Positions 26,401 through 41,400 of a stretch of 64,000 bases of DNA are shown here, one piece after another. A program made the translations under genes and the position numbers. Below the pieces are notes generated by a model. That model searched no databases. It worked only from the letters and a program-made list of their open reading frames with translations, and was not told the origin of the DNA. The DNA is from Eumeta japonica (lineage: Eukaryota; Arthropoda; Insecta; Lepidoptera; Psychidae). Within the stretch, counting starts at the first letter, position 1. The number at the start of each line of letters is the position of its first letter. Location of the stretch: contig BGZK01001427.1 of the NCBI GenBank assembly GCA_005406025.1, forward strand, positions 1 through 64,000, in the 5' to 3' direction.

Positions 26401-29400
26401 AATTCATATACATATATCTTTATATGTAATAGCATTACATTGTTATTATCGTCCAAAATAATAAGTAAAAAATTGGTAAAACCAAATGAGCACGCCTTAA
26501 GCCCTCGTGCCACGCCTATGTTATTTAAATTAAGAGGTCTATGGTAACATATGAGCTTTTCACCAAAAATTCTTTTTTTTATTATTAGTTTTCAAATAGT
26601 TTTATAGTAAACATGAATCGAAAAAAGGATAGGTAATTTCATATTTATTAGACATCATAATGCAAAATAAACAACTGCACGCTCAATCCCAACCTCTAAT
26701 TTAAATATTTAAGCGAAATGGCGAATCAAAATATGAATAACTGCCGGTTAAAAAATTCAATTGCAGCTAATCGGTACTATATCAAGCTGTGATTTTCAGT
26801 ATAATTATTCCCAATCGATTAGTGATGAGATTAAAACAGAAATTAAGTTTAAAAATTAAATAGTTTTTCAGTTATCGTGATTACACGGGATTTTCAGGCG
26901 ACAGTAGAAGTATACCTACGCTCGCGATTAAAGCATGCAAAACAGTAATCCGTCAACAGAATAGTACACGGGGACGTCAGCCCGAGCGTCAAAGATCCCG
27001 GTCGTTCCAAAAAGCTTACGAAACTTGATTTGTGCATCAACGGTAAACTAAACACGTCGATTTCATACAATTTTAATTTGTTGCGCGTTTTTATTCTATT
27101 AGAAAAATAATCCCACAATTAACATTAGAATTAAAAAAAAAATTTCGTCAATTCAAAGAAATATACCATTTTTTTTATTTTTATATAATATTATTAAATA
27201 TTATCTTTAAGTTATTTAAGACCCATGAATAAGTTGCGGTATTTACGTTAGTGTGAGTGCACACAGAAATGAATTTGTTTAAAGTTTACCTTTGACTTAT
27301 AGACACATCAGAATTGTCCACTGATTTCTCATTTTCTCACGTTTTTCATTTCAAATGTTACAAGCATTTTAAAAACCTACTAAAATTTTGTAATCAAATA
27401 CTTTCAGAATCATCTGTAAAAGTTGAAAAATATTAACGTGGTTTTCTTCTCGACGAGGCGTAAAGAAATTATTTATTACATTTATTCCATTTTAAAAATG
27501 CGGTACATATATATTTTTATGTATATTATTTTTTTGAGGCTAAGTTTGGCTCGTTATACATAAATGCTGTCAGAAAATTTAATTCATGAGTAGTGCTTTT
27601 TTCTAATTACAAAACTACTTTTTATCTACAATTCAGAATACATTATTAAACCAAAAACTAATCAGCTAACACTTACAACCATTAAGTAGTTATACCAATT
27701 AACTAATTTTTCTTATGTGAATGTATTTTCATATTTTTGGCGTTGGTAAATAAATCTTTAAGTTACATATTTTTAAGCGTGACAAAAATTGCGCAGTTTC
27801 GTATTGCTATTCTTACACTTTTTCATAATTAATTTTCTGATTTTCACAGAAAATATGTCTGGAATTAATGAATAACATGTAATTGAATATATATGAGCTC
27901 TAATTATTTACAAATTTCACGTTAATTTATAGACATTTGAAATCCTGTTAACAATTAATGTATTTTATGTAAAAGTTATTATGTTTGGATGTTTGTTACG
28001 CATTCACGCCTTTGGTACATGTGTATTTTTTCAACTGTAAGAACTCAAAACGTAATAAAACTATATTTTTGAGTTCGGAGACCCTGAAAAAGCAATAAAA
28101 CTGGTTATTCGAACATAATGACCTCAATAATTTACTGCACCTTCATTTTTAGCACTGAGCTCGAAAGTAGTATAAAGTTTCCGGGACGGCCTGTAGGTTC
28201 AACCGTTTTAAATTTTGTTACTCGTTTTGCCCTTATCTTCGCCCGCATGGACATCGAATACTTAGATCTTTAGTACCCTATCACAGTCTTGTGCCTTATT
28301 TCACTCTTGACCCAATACCAATTTTATTTTCTCAATGAATCTGTTCTCTCGACGTTGTCTCAATCATACTTCGTAACGGGACTTATGAGATTGAAGACAC
28401 TATTAGAAATTATAATTGGCGAAACAACGTCTATCGCGCTAGGGAGTATATTCAATGCTATATTTCTCAGTTATAAAAATTGATTATAATAGTTTTCATA
28501 TATAAAATTGGTTTACAAAACTTTCTAATATTTATTTCATACCACAATATTAATGGTGTTATAAATTCGATTTTTGTCGGATTAAATCTAAAACTATGTG
28601 TAAATGTGTATTATGTAAATGCAAAAAAGAAAATGATAATAGATAAAAATTAACTTTAATTATTAAAAAGAATACTCAGGCTCTGTCAATATACAAATAA
28701 AGTTATTATAATATTTCCTGTTCTCTAATATTTCGTGACGTGTCAATGTATGTGCTCCATATTATCCTTTGAACTTAAAAAAATAGTATTTTTTTTAATG
28801 AGGAGCTGGTCGCTTTATAAAAAATATCATAAAAATTACCAAAATAACACTAAATACTCATTCTTAACCGATTTAAAAAGAAAGAAGGAGGTTTCCAATT
28901 CGGTTATAACATATTTTTTATGTTTTTTACTTCAGTACTTCATTATTCATTAACGGATTTCGAAAATTATTTTTTTATTTGGAAGGTATACTTTCAGATT
29001 GGTCCCATTTTTTTCCAAAATCCATTTCTGATGAGGAAGTCTATGAGGAATTGAGGAGCATCCTGAAATATTATGTGTATACACAAAGCGATTTTGTTTT
29101 AAGCTATAAGCATTTGCATTTAGAAAATATCTTTTGGTGACTTGGAGCTGTTATAGAAGACCACAGACGGCCACTGGATTTCCTCAGCTATAATTTCTTC
29201 AACAGTAGACCAATTTTCAAAATTATTATTTTTTACATCGAATCGTCACTGGTGATGAAAAGTGGATACATTATGACAATTCAAAAAAAATTATATATTC
29301 ATGGTAGCTGGTATAGCTCCGTGGTCTATACTTCGGTTTAGATTCACAACTAAAGTCGGTACGTTGATGAGATCGTGGATCTAAACAATTCAGAGACATA

Positions 29401-32400
29401 TTTCAACATACTTTAAAAAAATTATTATAATCGGTCTAGGCGTTTAGGAGGAATTTAGTAACAAACACATTTATGGAAAAATTGTATATATAAAGATAAA
29501 ACACTTCCTGTTTGAAGCCAATTTATATGTTCCATCGATGTAAATCAGGAAAAGACAGTAAAAGATTGAGTAAGATATTAACATAAATTTATTGTTTATA
29601 AAAATTGACAAAATATTTCAGTGACGAAAATCTTATACAAACACAAATACAGTTTATGTAGTAAAGTTCTATCACTAACAGTATAGGAAATAAAAACATA
29701 TTGATATTTTAGAATCTATTAAATTTGAAATATATTTAAATAATACAATGCAATTTATAATATAATTATTTAAATGATTTAATAATCGCTTTCAATAACC
29801 AATTGGAAGTCGGTGTGAACGACTAAACGATTGTTAAGTCAGAGCACTGGTTTCGTACTGTGTGTACTAATTTGATATAAATCGATCGAATACAGTGTTC
29901 GGTGTCATGCGGCGAAGGCGTACAAGTACGTGGCGTGGAATGTTCTCCTTCCGGCGGCAACTGTGACACCCCGCGGCCGGAGATAACCAGGCCCTGTTCC
30001 ACCGGCATCAGCTGTCCCGCCTTCAGAGAAGCTGATGAGCCTGAGGTTACTGGTTGTCCTCATATTCAACGGAAATAGTCGGTTATCATGCGACGGATCC
30101 AGCTTTTAAAATGGGCTTTGCAACCGAAGGGTTCCGTAACACTGTACAATATTTATCTATGCACATCTTTTAAAAATAGTTTAGCAAAAAAAACATCGGA
30201 AGTTTCTTGTATGGGGACACCCTTTTACAACCATTAGACCAAAAAACGTCGAAAAAACACGTTATTTGTGTGGGACTTTTAGCTTTATTTTATTCCTATA
30301 ATTTGTTATTATAGTGGAGGCTTAGTAATAGGGTCCGTTGGCACCCTCTGGGTAAATCTAAAAATAAAAGCTTTTTCTAATAAACAAAACAAGCATAGCT
30401 ATTTTTACGAGTATAGGTGAATCGACAAACTTATGGCAGGTGGCTGTTCTAAAAACAGAAACATCTTGTTTAGATTCTTTTACAATAATCGAATAGAAAA
30501 ATGACAACGAATTGGGGAATACATGGTATAATAAAGATGAATAAGAACCAAGACCTTATCCGGTTTATATTTACGATTGATGGATAAAAACAGTTTCTCC
30601 ATCCCCAAATAGTAAAAATTATTTAAATTAAATTAGTTGCTGTCGCTTTTTATCATAGCATACAGCAATAATATAAAGCATTCTTTAAAAATAATAGAAC
30701 GATGTCTTATTTTTAAACTTGTGAACTTCAAATTGTTGCTGTTATAGATTCATATTGTTTTTATCAAATTTTCTAAAAATAAAATATAAACAGCAATTTT
30801 TTTCGTTGAAATATGTCAAAAATTGTTTTCAACAGGACGAAATTGAAGATCTATTGCCAGGATTGGTATATCACACCCAGCCGCTTATACAAGCGTATCC
30901 ACCGCCGCAAGCGAAGGCCGAAAGGTTAATAGGGGAACCGGACGTACCTGTAGAAGCCACGTAAGTAGACCAGAAGCACGTCTTAAGTTCTCTATTAGAA
31001 GCACATTCATTGCTAGTAGTTCATAAGGGTAGAAGTGGAAGTCAAAATGGTTTAATAGGATATATCGGAGATTAATATTAATAAACTGACGGGGTGTTTT
31101 AAGGCACATCTTTGCCATGGGAAATTTCGCTTTATCATCGATTTGAAGGTTCCTACGCCTCAATCACTTCGCTAAGCAGGAAATTTGAAAATTCCTTTAC
31201 CATATTTTACTTTATATATCATACTCCCTTTGATGGTATTCACGAATATTGCAGTAGAATTTAACTTCACAATAAATAATTTAGCTTCACAAACCTCATA
31301 ATAATCTGTAAAAGCGGTATAAAAGCTGTTGTTGCCTAAAGATATTCTTTTGAAACGTACAAGTTGATCCTTAACTACTGTAGTAGTGGTTCAAAAGCGC
31401 TTTAGTATTCACAACGCCGAAAGTCGTGTTTCTAAGTCAATTAAGGGCACCGAAATCGCTATCAGCACTAGCGAGTACCTAAGTCGAAATCGTAGTATTA
31501 ATGTTGCTATTTCCGATCGCACCAGCTGTGCAGGATAGAATTATCAGCTTTGTTTCATTTTTTTATATGTGTATTATATTGTATTTATTTATTATTACTA
31601 GCTTTCCGCCCGCGGTTTCGCCCGTATGGAGATAGAATGTCGATGTTGCTTCATCGATCGATATTGCTGTCAATTCGAATCTCAAAACGGTTTTAAATTC
31701 TGATCCTTATTACGATTCCGGTCATGCTTTTGACTCCAGTCGCGGTTACATACTCTAATTTGGCCCCCTTTACATATTCAATTTTGGTACCGGTTTCGGC
31801 CTTCGATCCTGCTCCCCGCCTTGCTTTAAATTTAGCTTCAGCTATCAGTCATTTGGACGAAGGCACGGCAAATGCTAGCGTCGAAATTAAATATAAGACA
31901 TATTACTCGGGTACAGTGTAGCTTTGTATACGCATTTTTAGAATCGGTGTAGTAGTTCCTTTCAATCGTACAAATCCGCGAATGAAGTCAGGAAAAAATA
32001 CTAGTAGTGTATTCATAAAAAACATGCGAGTATATGAATATAACGTTTTGTAAAATTTTCAAAACAATTGGTAAAGAACTTTAGAAGATTTGCGATTTTG
32101 GACAAAACGAACATAATATAGGTAGGTAGGCATATATTATACTAGCCGGCCCGGCAGACATTGTTCTGCCCTTTTTTTGTTTGTTCTTGCCCGTTTAACT
32201 AACGCCCGTAGCTGCGCCGGCGTGGACGTATAATGAATTCATCTTCTGCGTCGATTGCTTTCTAACTGAATACCCGTATCGCTTTCGATTCCGCAGCCGG
32301 TCACACACTTGATTGTAATCCCGACTCCACATCCGTTTTCGACCCCAGTTACGTTCTCGGTTTCAGTCCTGATTTCGCTACCAGTCACGATTCTGACTTA

Positions 32401-35400
32401 GACGAAGCCGGGAGTAAAAATTATATAAAAGGTGTTTGTATATATGAAATAGATAAACTCAGAAACTATTTGACCTATCATTATAAATATTGGTATGTAC
32501 ATGTATTGGTTAGGCGATATGGAAATTAGTACATCGTAGCGCCACCTGGTGGCGAGTTGCGTCGACGGGGATATCATAAAAACCTTCTCCGTGAAAAAAT
32601 ACATGTACGTAACAATATTCATAATTATCGGTCAAATAGTTTCCGAGTTTATAGATTTCATATATACAAACGTTCTTATATATATGTATAAAGTAGCTGA
32701 TCCGGCAGCATGGACATAGGATGAATTTCTTCATCTATAATACCCGTTGATGTCAATCTAAATCCCGGTTTTATTTATCGATTAGGATTCTAGAGTCACA
32801 TTTTCGATTCTGCTCCCCATCCTATTTCCAATTCCCATTCTGATACCGATCTACGTCCACATAATATTGTTGTATTAAAATGTGGTAACGAATTTAAATT
32901 TAATATGGTTCGATTTGGTGAACAATATTTTTGTCCATCCATCTTATATCAGTTGACAAGCGGAGGTCTAAAAAATTAAAATTTATTATCGTAACTGTTT
33001 TCAAAGGAAAAATTTGAAAAAAATTAAAATTTCGTTGAAAAATAGATCTCATAAACTACGCCACCTATCGAAATAAATACTATTCTATGTCTCAAGTTGA
33101 GCCAAATTGCATACCGTGTTCAAAATTACATTAAAATCATTTCAGTAGTTTCGGAGTTTATTGAAGACAAACTTCGTGCCACGGGAATTTTATATATGAA
33201 GATAATCTGCCTTCAAATCAAAGTACGTTATAATATGTTTAAGTTTGTAAATAAATTATAATATACAAATAATAACAGTTTTTGGAACAAAAATAAAAAT
33301 ATTTCCTGTATTTATTATCTTCATAAAATCATTACAAATACGATCGCTTTACAAAACAATTCTACAATGAAATAGACTTATCTGTTTTTTTTCGAGTAAC
33401 ATTTGTGCAAACATATGAAATAGTAGTATGATCTTTCAACACGAAAAAGAATTAAATAAAACTGAATTGGCTTTAAAAACTATATAAAAATGTGTATTTA
33501 AAAATCAAAAATAATTTTGTGTTCTTAAAACCCAATAAATTAACCGAAGTAATTATGAAAGTTTTTAGTATGTGGAAATAGAAATATTTTATTGTGACAA
33601 CGCAGTTTGAGCGCTTACAATTTATACTGTTATTGATTTATTGATTTCCACAAACACATTCGAAAATGTTATTATGCGAAGAATTTCAAACTTAATTGAA
33701 TAGAGTAATTTAAACAATTGTAATTCAAAATTTTGTTACCGCTACAAGAAAAATATGATTTATAACAATTCTTTATCAAAAATATGACATTTTAAAAATT
33801 AACGGAGTTAGGAAATCGAATGTTATTGAACGATCTTTATTTAGACAAAATTTAGATTGATGTTATAAATTGTGTATTTAAGAGTTGTTGCATGCTATTA
33901 GATGTAGTACCGAGATAGCATTAAGCAAAATATTACGTTCTCAACAACAGATGGCATCAAATGAAATAAACTAGACACATGGCTACATTATTATGGTTAG
34001 AGGAGGGAGCTGTCTATTTTGCATTGTATACAAGATACTAGTGGTCACCCGCCCGCTTCGCTGGGCGTAAATTTAAATATAGCAATTTTTTTAAATATTT
34101 AAATGTTGTACGGGTTTTGCTACCGTGAGCATAAAATGAATCCCTTCATTTTCTATGTCGGTTGATTTTTCTGTCACTTTTAATCGTGATCATTATCCTG
34201 TTGTCAAAGTCAATCCTGGTTGAGCTGCTGTATTTGGGCTTAGTTCAATGCGGAACTCGATACCTGTCTCAGTCCTCCCTTGGGCGTTAATGGTGGTGAT
34301 AACAAATTAAAACTTAAACTGCAACTAACGTCCAAAGAAATATAATATCGTAAGAATCTTAAAAACATTTACAAACGATTTCGTGTCGAGTGGTTAAAGA
34401 CCCGATTTCAATCCTTTCGATCGTCAGCGTATGACGAACATCCATACAAACATACTTTTATATTTTTTTATGTTATGTATGGCCTATAACCATATAAGAA
34501 CGATTGCACATCAAATGGTCGCAGTCCTATACCGATACATTGAGTAGTTTTTGCGTGATGCGCGCACATAAAAAAAAAAAAAACATTTTCATTATATATG
34601 TATAGATTTATATACAAATACGTATGATTTGTATATAAATATTTGATGTTGGCTACGAACGTCAGCTACAATTTCCCACGGCAAACTCGAAAGACTTCGA
34701 TCAAAGCTAGATTACCCAAGTATTAAAATTTGACCATTGTGACTTTTGTATTATTGAGGACTCTTTATTAAAAACAGAAATAGACTATAATTTTCTTCTT
34801 ACACCTCGAGAAGATTTGAGCCTGAAGAAAATATAGACATTGCCTTTGGCTTGTATTAGGCTACTTAACGCCTATTGTTTACCGCGAAATATTGTCCCTA
34901 TATTTGGTTGAAAGCCAAATTATATAAGATCTTACAGAGAGATTCGATGGATCACTTACTGTAATATTCAATAACACTAAATAACTCTTGGGTGCAATAT
35001 TATTTATTCATCAGATCGTTATCGCTGCTTAGACAAGTTAAATTTCATTTATACGGAATCTATTTACATACAACTTTTGTCAATCTGGAATATCGAAGTA
35101 AAATCACGTATAGGACAGAATTTAATATTTAATATAAAAAGACATAATGTAATCCTTTGATTTTTAAATATAATAAATTACATAATAGAAATGTACTAGT
35201 TGAATATTATTGAATTCGGTTAACTAGACCAAATGTATTAATATGTATTAATTAAAAATGATTTAAAACCGTCAAATTTTGGTTCATAAGATTTATAATC
35301 ATTATGTTGATGGTCAACTAACTTATTCAACTATTTTAAGTTTTACAATTAATAAATAAATCACACTTTGTTCGCCATTATCTTCATCTTGTGAAAAACG

Positions 35401-38400
35401 GATATGAAGTGTATGCGAAAGAAAAATTAACAACATATTCGGAAATAATAGTCTATAATTATATATTTCCACATCAATAAGTTCATATGAATTTGCTATT
35501 ATATTTATTAATATCAATAACTATCTTTTCTATAAACCTACTGCACTAATCTCGAACTAGATTTCTTTTTTGTTTCAAATGCATATTCTGCCGATAACAA
35601 ATTAGGTTCCAGTATTTAGAACATAACACTCAAATATCTTTTATCTTATACCTAGGTTACAATATAGCATTTATTTATGTAACAATCATTGATAAATTGG
35701 TGAATTGAAAATTTACCAGTTTACCACTCGTTTGAAAGGCAAGTCATTCAATTTAACAGTTACTTCGAGAAAATCAATTGGAACCCGCTATACGACGAAC
35801 ATTAAAACGCTTACTTCTCGACGCCGACACCAAGCTTCCTATTCATCTTGTTTATTTGAAATCAACAAATATTAAACATTAGCACATTACAAACTATGTT
35901 TATTTCATAGATGGTAAACAACCACAAATTGTCACGCGTCAGTACTGCTTTTTAATACATCTCTCGGCCATATTGCTTTTCTTGATATCAATACTGTAGA
36001 TTATTCGTTATTATTATAACTCATAAATGAGTTATCTCTGCGCCATCTGGCTGTAAAGATTATCATTGACGCTAATATTTGAACTCGAGGCAAAGAATAT
36101 AAATGTAATCTCAATTAGTGGCGTTCTGAGAGATTTTAGGGGTTATGCCCCCCCAAATCGTACACGTTAAATAGACAAACCTAAAATTATTAGTTTCCAG
36201 CTTAAAATGGGAAAGCAATGAAATGAAATATAAATAAATTCTGATTTGTTCAATTTGTCGAACTTATTGTACTGTCAATAAAACTTCCCCCAATGTACTT
36301 AGCAGCCACTGCGGCTGATATTAGTTTTTTTAAAGCAATGAAAACCATTCTCACTTCCATTTCTATGCAAAAAAAAAAATACGTAAGTAATTGAAGCATC
36401 AGGATTTCAAATACCTGTTACATTGAAATTTGTTCAGAATTGTTGTTTTAATCGTGTCGTATACAAAGGCTAAGAGTATTTTGTTGTTCTTTCAGCAATT
36501 TCAAAATATTCTTTGCGTGTGGCTGGTTGTATGTAAGGTATTGTACCTGACGGTCTGTACAACGGATTCATGTACCATATTTTGAGATTCAATCAAAATT
36601 CATACATTTTCTTCGAACAGGAATGACATCTCGATCCTATATCATCAACACCGTTTCAATGAATATCATTTCGACTTGTAATAGTATTTAATTTCCCTTA
36701 AAACAGTTTGGTCTATAACATTTCACAATCACTTGCCGATTTTGGTTAAAAATATACCTAGAGAATCCATATTATATGAGATTAAGAAACCCTTCCACCA
36801 AATGGGAAATTGCGAAGCCGAGATCAGAAATGATATTTAAAGCATGGACAATAGACCCAAACTGTTTTCACGAGTTCACGGTATTCATCACTGAAACCTG
36901 GTGTTTATTAGCAGCATAGTGTTTAAGTTACACGAATGCATTTAACGTTTGCACTTTGAGTGCATTTCTCCTTTTTGTTTTCGAGAGACCAAATGTTTTT
37001 AGACAAGTAGATGATATATTTTCAACCTCACCACTGTAAATATGTCACAGAGCAGTTACATCACTTATGTGTGTTTACACAGTTACAGCACCACAGTTTT
37101 CTATGATGAAACTATTCGTAAAATAAACATTTGTATTTTATGGACATGTTATTTTTTTTTATAATTACATCATGTACACATTTTGTTTGACACCGTTCAG
37201 GTCTATCACTTTCATCAAAATTATACTTCAATATACTAATCTTTTCTTACTCTTTAAAAGCACAAGCACTATTAATTTTAATAAATACGCACTTCGCCTT
37301 TGCATTTATTAATTTCGCTTTATATTCACATTACGTACACTCATCAAAGGCAGCCTTGGTGACAGCACTGTTTACACTCACGTTTTATTACGTACCTACT
37401 TCCGCATTGATATTTATACGATTTAATTAAATTCTATTATTGAACACATCTGTTGCTCCTTGCTGTACGATTAATTTGACATTAAATGAACCTACTTAAA
37501 TTATTACGAATACAGTAACGTAAAATACAGAGTAAATATTATAATAACATTATTTTAATTATTAATTAATTCTTATTAAAAATCAGACTTACACCGGTGC
37601 ACATACTTCTACATAAACCAGCCCGAATGAATGATGTAACTAGTGGTTTAGGAATAATAGACTCGTTAAATCAATCAAGAAAAGTAACAATTAAAAACCT
37701 GCATGAGATATAGCATTTCCGATTTTATCCCAGTGTGAATAGAGTTGAATATTGAGACGAGTTAAATATGCACATATGACAAACATGACTATATTGTAGC
37801 TACATCAAAGACGAGGAGTGGGGTCCGTGCAGTGTGACGTGCGGCGAGGGTTGGAGGAAGAGAGAAGTTCACTGCAAGATATTTCTAGAATTCAGCAGGA
37901 CCATAGCCAAGTTACCGGACAGCAAATGTGTGGGTCCGAAGCCGGTTGAGGAAACCGAACGCTGCGTCATGGAGCCCTGTTCTATGGCTTATGGGACGTC
38001 GTTCGGCGATTCGAGCGCGCCCGTCTACAGCGGCGACAGGTGAAGCTTTGTATTATTTTTTGGTTAAAATTTTGGAAGTAAAACCATAGCAGCATTTTAG
38101 GGTCTTTTACTCTTACTTTAAGGTCAGTGATTAGATTTAACAGAAAATTATTTTATGCAGTCTGTTACGAACAAAACACGTAAGGTTTGACGACACCCAA
38201 AGTAATTTTACTCGCTTTAAACGTACGTGCTATTAACACACGTTCATACCTAAGTAAACCAATCAACGAAAGTTACTTTCGTTAGATTCGTGTTGTTAAC
38301 ATGGTGTCAGATATTATCCTATTCGTCTTTGTGAGCTCAATCTCAGGAAACGGTAATAGCTGGTCATTGTCTTATTGTAATGGTATCACTACATCTTATT

Positions 38401-41400
38401 CAGAGAGTTGTTTACAAGTTTCTTTACTGTGTCCTCCTTCGTCCACTCAAATATACTAGTTCGCCGCCATGCTTCGATCATTGCTTAGCAGTACTCTGTC
38501 TGCCTATTGTTTATGTCTGTACAGCATGTGCACTTTAATCTTTCTCTGTTTGTGCTGGTTACCTGCTGGCTTTCAGAACCTTCAAGCACAAGGTGTTAAT
38601 TTTCGCAGTTAGTTGATAAAATTGTTTACGTTTTGATTGCAATACTTTTAGACGAACAACGCAAATCCGATACAGTAACTAACCTGTTGCACATTTCAAT
38701 TATAGAAACGAATAATGCCCTATTTTAATCTGTTATCTGTGCATATATATTAACAAAGTCCGTTTTTCTATCTTCGTTTAATTTTCCTCTTCTGTTTTAT
38801 ACATAAACAATTTCGGGTTATATAGATACGTTTATCGTTAATCAATTTTATACAAAGTACGACTGTTTTGCAGGTTTAAAACAGTGTTAATATGAGTAGT
38901 GACGTGAGATTGAGGCCTCTTCCGCCATCTCCTTTTAAATTCACTTTTAACAAAAAGTCACTTTTCAAACTAATTTCACGTCCCGCGATCTGCTTTTAAT
39001 GGTTTAAGATTATGTTACAGCTTTTATTAGATTTAAAGCTCGTTTGAAAATTTAACAATATCACATAACCAAAACAATATACAATACCTTTTTGATATTT
39101 GCATCCAAAGAGTGATCTTTAATGTTGCTAATTGTCAAAAAAATACATTCTACGTTACGAAAATCTATGTAATATGGTGTTTTATGAGATCAATAGGTGA
39201 ATAAACAACCAGTAACGCGCATAAAGTGTTTATACAAGTCATAACTGCAGTCTATATTATTCATCGCCTGCAATGTAGTTATGACCTATTTTCCCAAACC
39301 TTTATCGCACAGTAAACCAAAGGACAGTCACTTTAACACTCATAGATAAAAAAAACCGGCCAAGAGCATGTCGGACCACGCTCACTGCAGGGTTCCTAAG
39401 CCGTTAATACAAAGAAACGTATTATACTTAAAAAAAATACATTGGTGCACTTTCTTTCCATATTTCCCTCATAGAATAGATGTAAGCACTTTATTCGCTT
39501 ATAACAAGAGAGACCAGTAGATATTTTGTCTATTACTCTGAAACTAGTGTAAATTATAATACACCAGCAAAAGAGCGTATGTTCATGGCAGTTATGTCCT
39601 TTTGTTGAACATCGTAGATTTTTTGGAAATAACTCAAAAACGGTACTTATATTCGATGATCTACAAAATAATTTTTATTGAAAGTATTTATTAAGCGTTA
39701 TATTTGCAGGTACGGTTTTAAAACAGAGGGGACGACACAATCTCTGCTACTTTCGGAACGATGATTTCAAAAAATATTCGATTACTCAAAAAAGTTACTT
39801 AGTAGTATTAATATTTTTAAAAGAACTGTCGAAATATGTACTACACATTCAGTTTTGCTCAAAAAATTTTTTTCAGACTGTGTTAGATGTATAAAGTATA
39901 ACATTTATTTAAAAACTTTATTTTGTTATTTAACTACGAAACTAGGTAGCCGCTTATACAAGACACCTATACTCCGAATTTCAATAATATAAATATTGTA
40001 GTTTTTTAGTAAAATGCCTGTGATATACGGACGGACCAACATGACGAAACGATAAGGGTTCCCATTTTGCCGTTTTAGCTCGGAACCCTAAAATCTTTTT
40101 TATTGAACGACCCACATGAGTGTGATAATACAAACTTTACTGTATTATACAGATATACGGATTTTAGTTTCAATACTTACGTCATATTATGCAATTATTA
40201 TAATAAAAAATTTATTAAGTATAATTTCATATTTACATATTATATTTGTTTAAAAAAAATACCTAAATTACCTTACATTTATGTCGATGACGTGAAAATT
40301 TACCCTCACATAAAAAATTTCTCCATCCGACATCTGTTCCGACTTATTACCACGGTGAAGTTTAATTAAACGTTTCTTATGTTATGCTTCTAGTGCACTT
40401 TTTTTTCGTGAAAAAGCACATAAAAGATCTCGTTAATAAAACCTTATTCTGATATCCTTACGATGGAACTATTGACATGTCGCATTCTAAGGAGGCACTT
40501 ATTTGTGTGGTGAGAGCCAAGCGCGTGCGCGCACGCCGCTCTGGATAGTGTTGAAGACAATCGCAATAAATAGAAGGGAAAGTTTTTCCTTTCTTGCATA
40601 TCAACATCGATGTCGTACAACAACTTTTAAGGCCATTTAGTCTGTATACGATAACATGACACAGACATACATTCAAGACATCATTACAAAATACAGTAAG
40701 ATAAATTTCATTTCCTGATGTTAAATTTGTATTTAACATCTAATCTCCATTGTTCAAAATATGTGTTACAATTTATAGGAATACTTTACATACTGTCGCT
40801 AATCTATAAAAAAACGCGAACCAGACACAAGGCATTGATTTACAGAAAGGAAAATATTTAAGATGTGGTTTCTTTTTTGATCGGAGCCTTTTATTTTAGG
40901 AATATTAATAAAAAAATATTATTTCGCATGTTACAGCTGTATAAACAAATGGCGATAAATTAAATACCCGCATACGTTTCAAGTTAAATTTGTTTAGACT
41001 TATCGTATAGTATGCGTACACCAAAAATTAAGAATTTAACATATTGAAGTTAGCCTCAATAGAAACACCGGCTAGTAAGTATATGTTCATTCACAGCTTA
41101 CACTCTAGCAAGTACCGACAACTTACAGTGGAGTTACATCTTTTTTTTAATTTATCAGTAATATTTAAATAAGTTTTCATTAAGCCAAGAAATGTAAATT
41201 TTTAATGCATGCTCATGAGTACATAATTATCTTTTTTCGTGTGAACAATATCATACTAAATTAGGTTATATATAAGTGCATAAAAATGAAAACAAGAACT
41301 CGTTTCTGACAGTCATCATAAGCTTTCTAAATGACCTTTATTTTTAAATTCTTGCACGACGTCATTCACTCTATCTATGTACGAGCTCAATGCGTCCGGC

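Larger units (their letters stand above)
16153..29895 (+). other. madd-4 intron 3 (13.7 kb)
   Basis: The largest intron. It contains hexamer-repeat relics (about 16300-16450, 28195-28290), a GC-richer block (17390-17600), a repeat with a microsatellite-like GTTTGTCTGTCTG motif (about 18380-18620), a compact palindrome (20180-20215), relics at 22200-22350 and 22500-22640, a MITE (23978-24123), a copy of the GGAACCCTAAAA repeat (about 24290-24770), a full CRE palindrome TGACGTCA (25133), and a mariner fossil (29233-29289). No extra exon is needed by phase. Confidence 0.75.
30961..37799 (+). other. madd-4 intron 5 (6.8 kb)
   Basis: Repeat-dense. It holds four plus-oriented hexamer-tract repeats (31599-31990, 32143-32410, 32690-32870, 34045-34270), the palindrome between two of them (32434-32671), a retroelement-like tail near 33040-33195, a relic with TTTTTGCGTGATGCGCGCAC (about 34370-34570), an inverted pair at 34605-34640, and AT-rich DNA to the acceptor. 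No exon recognised. Confidence 0.75.
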
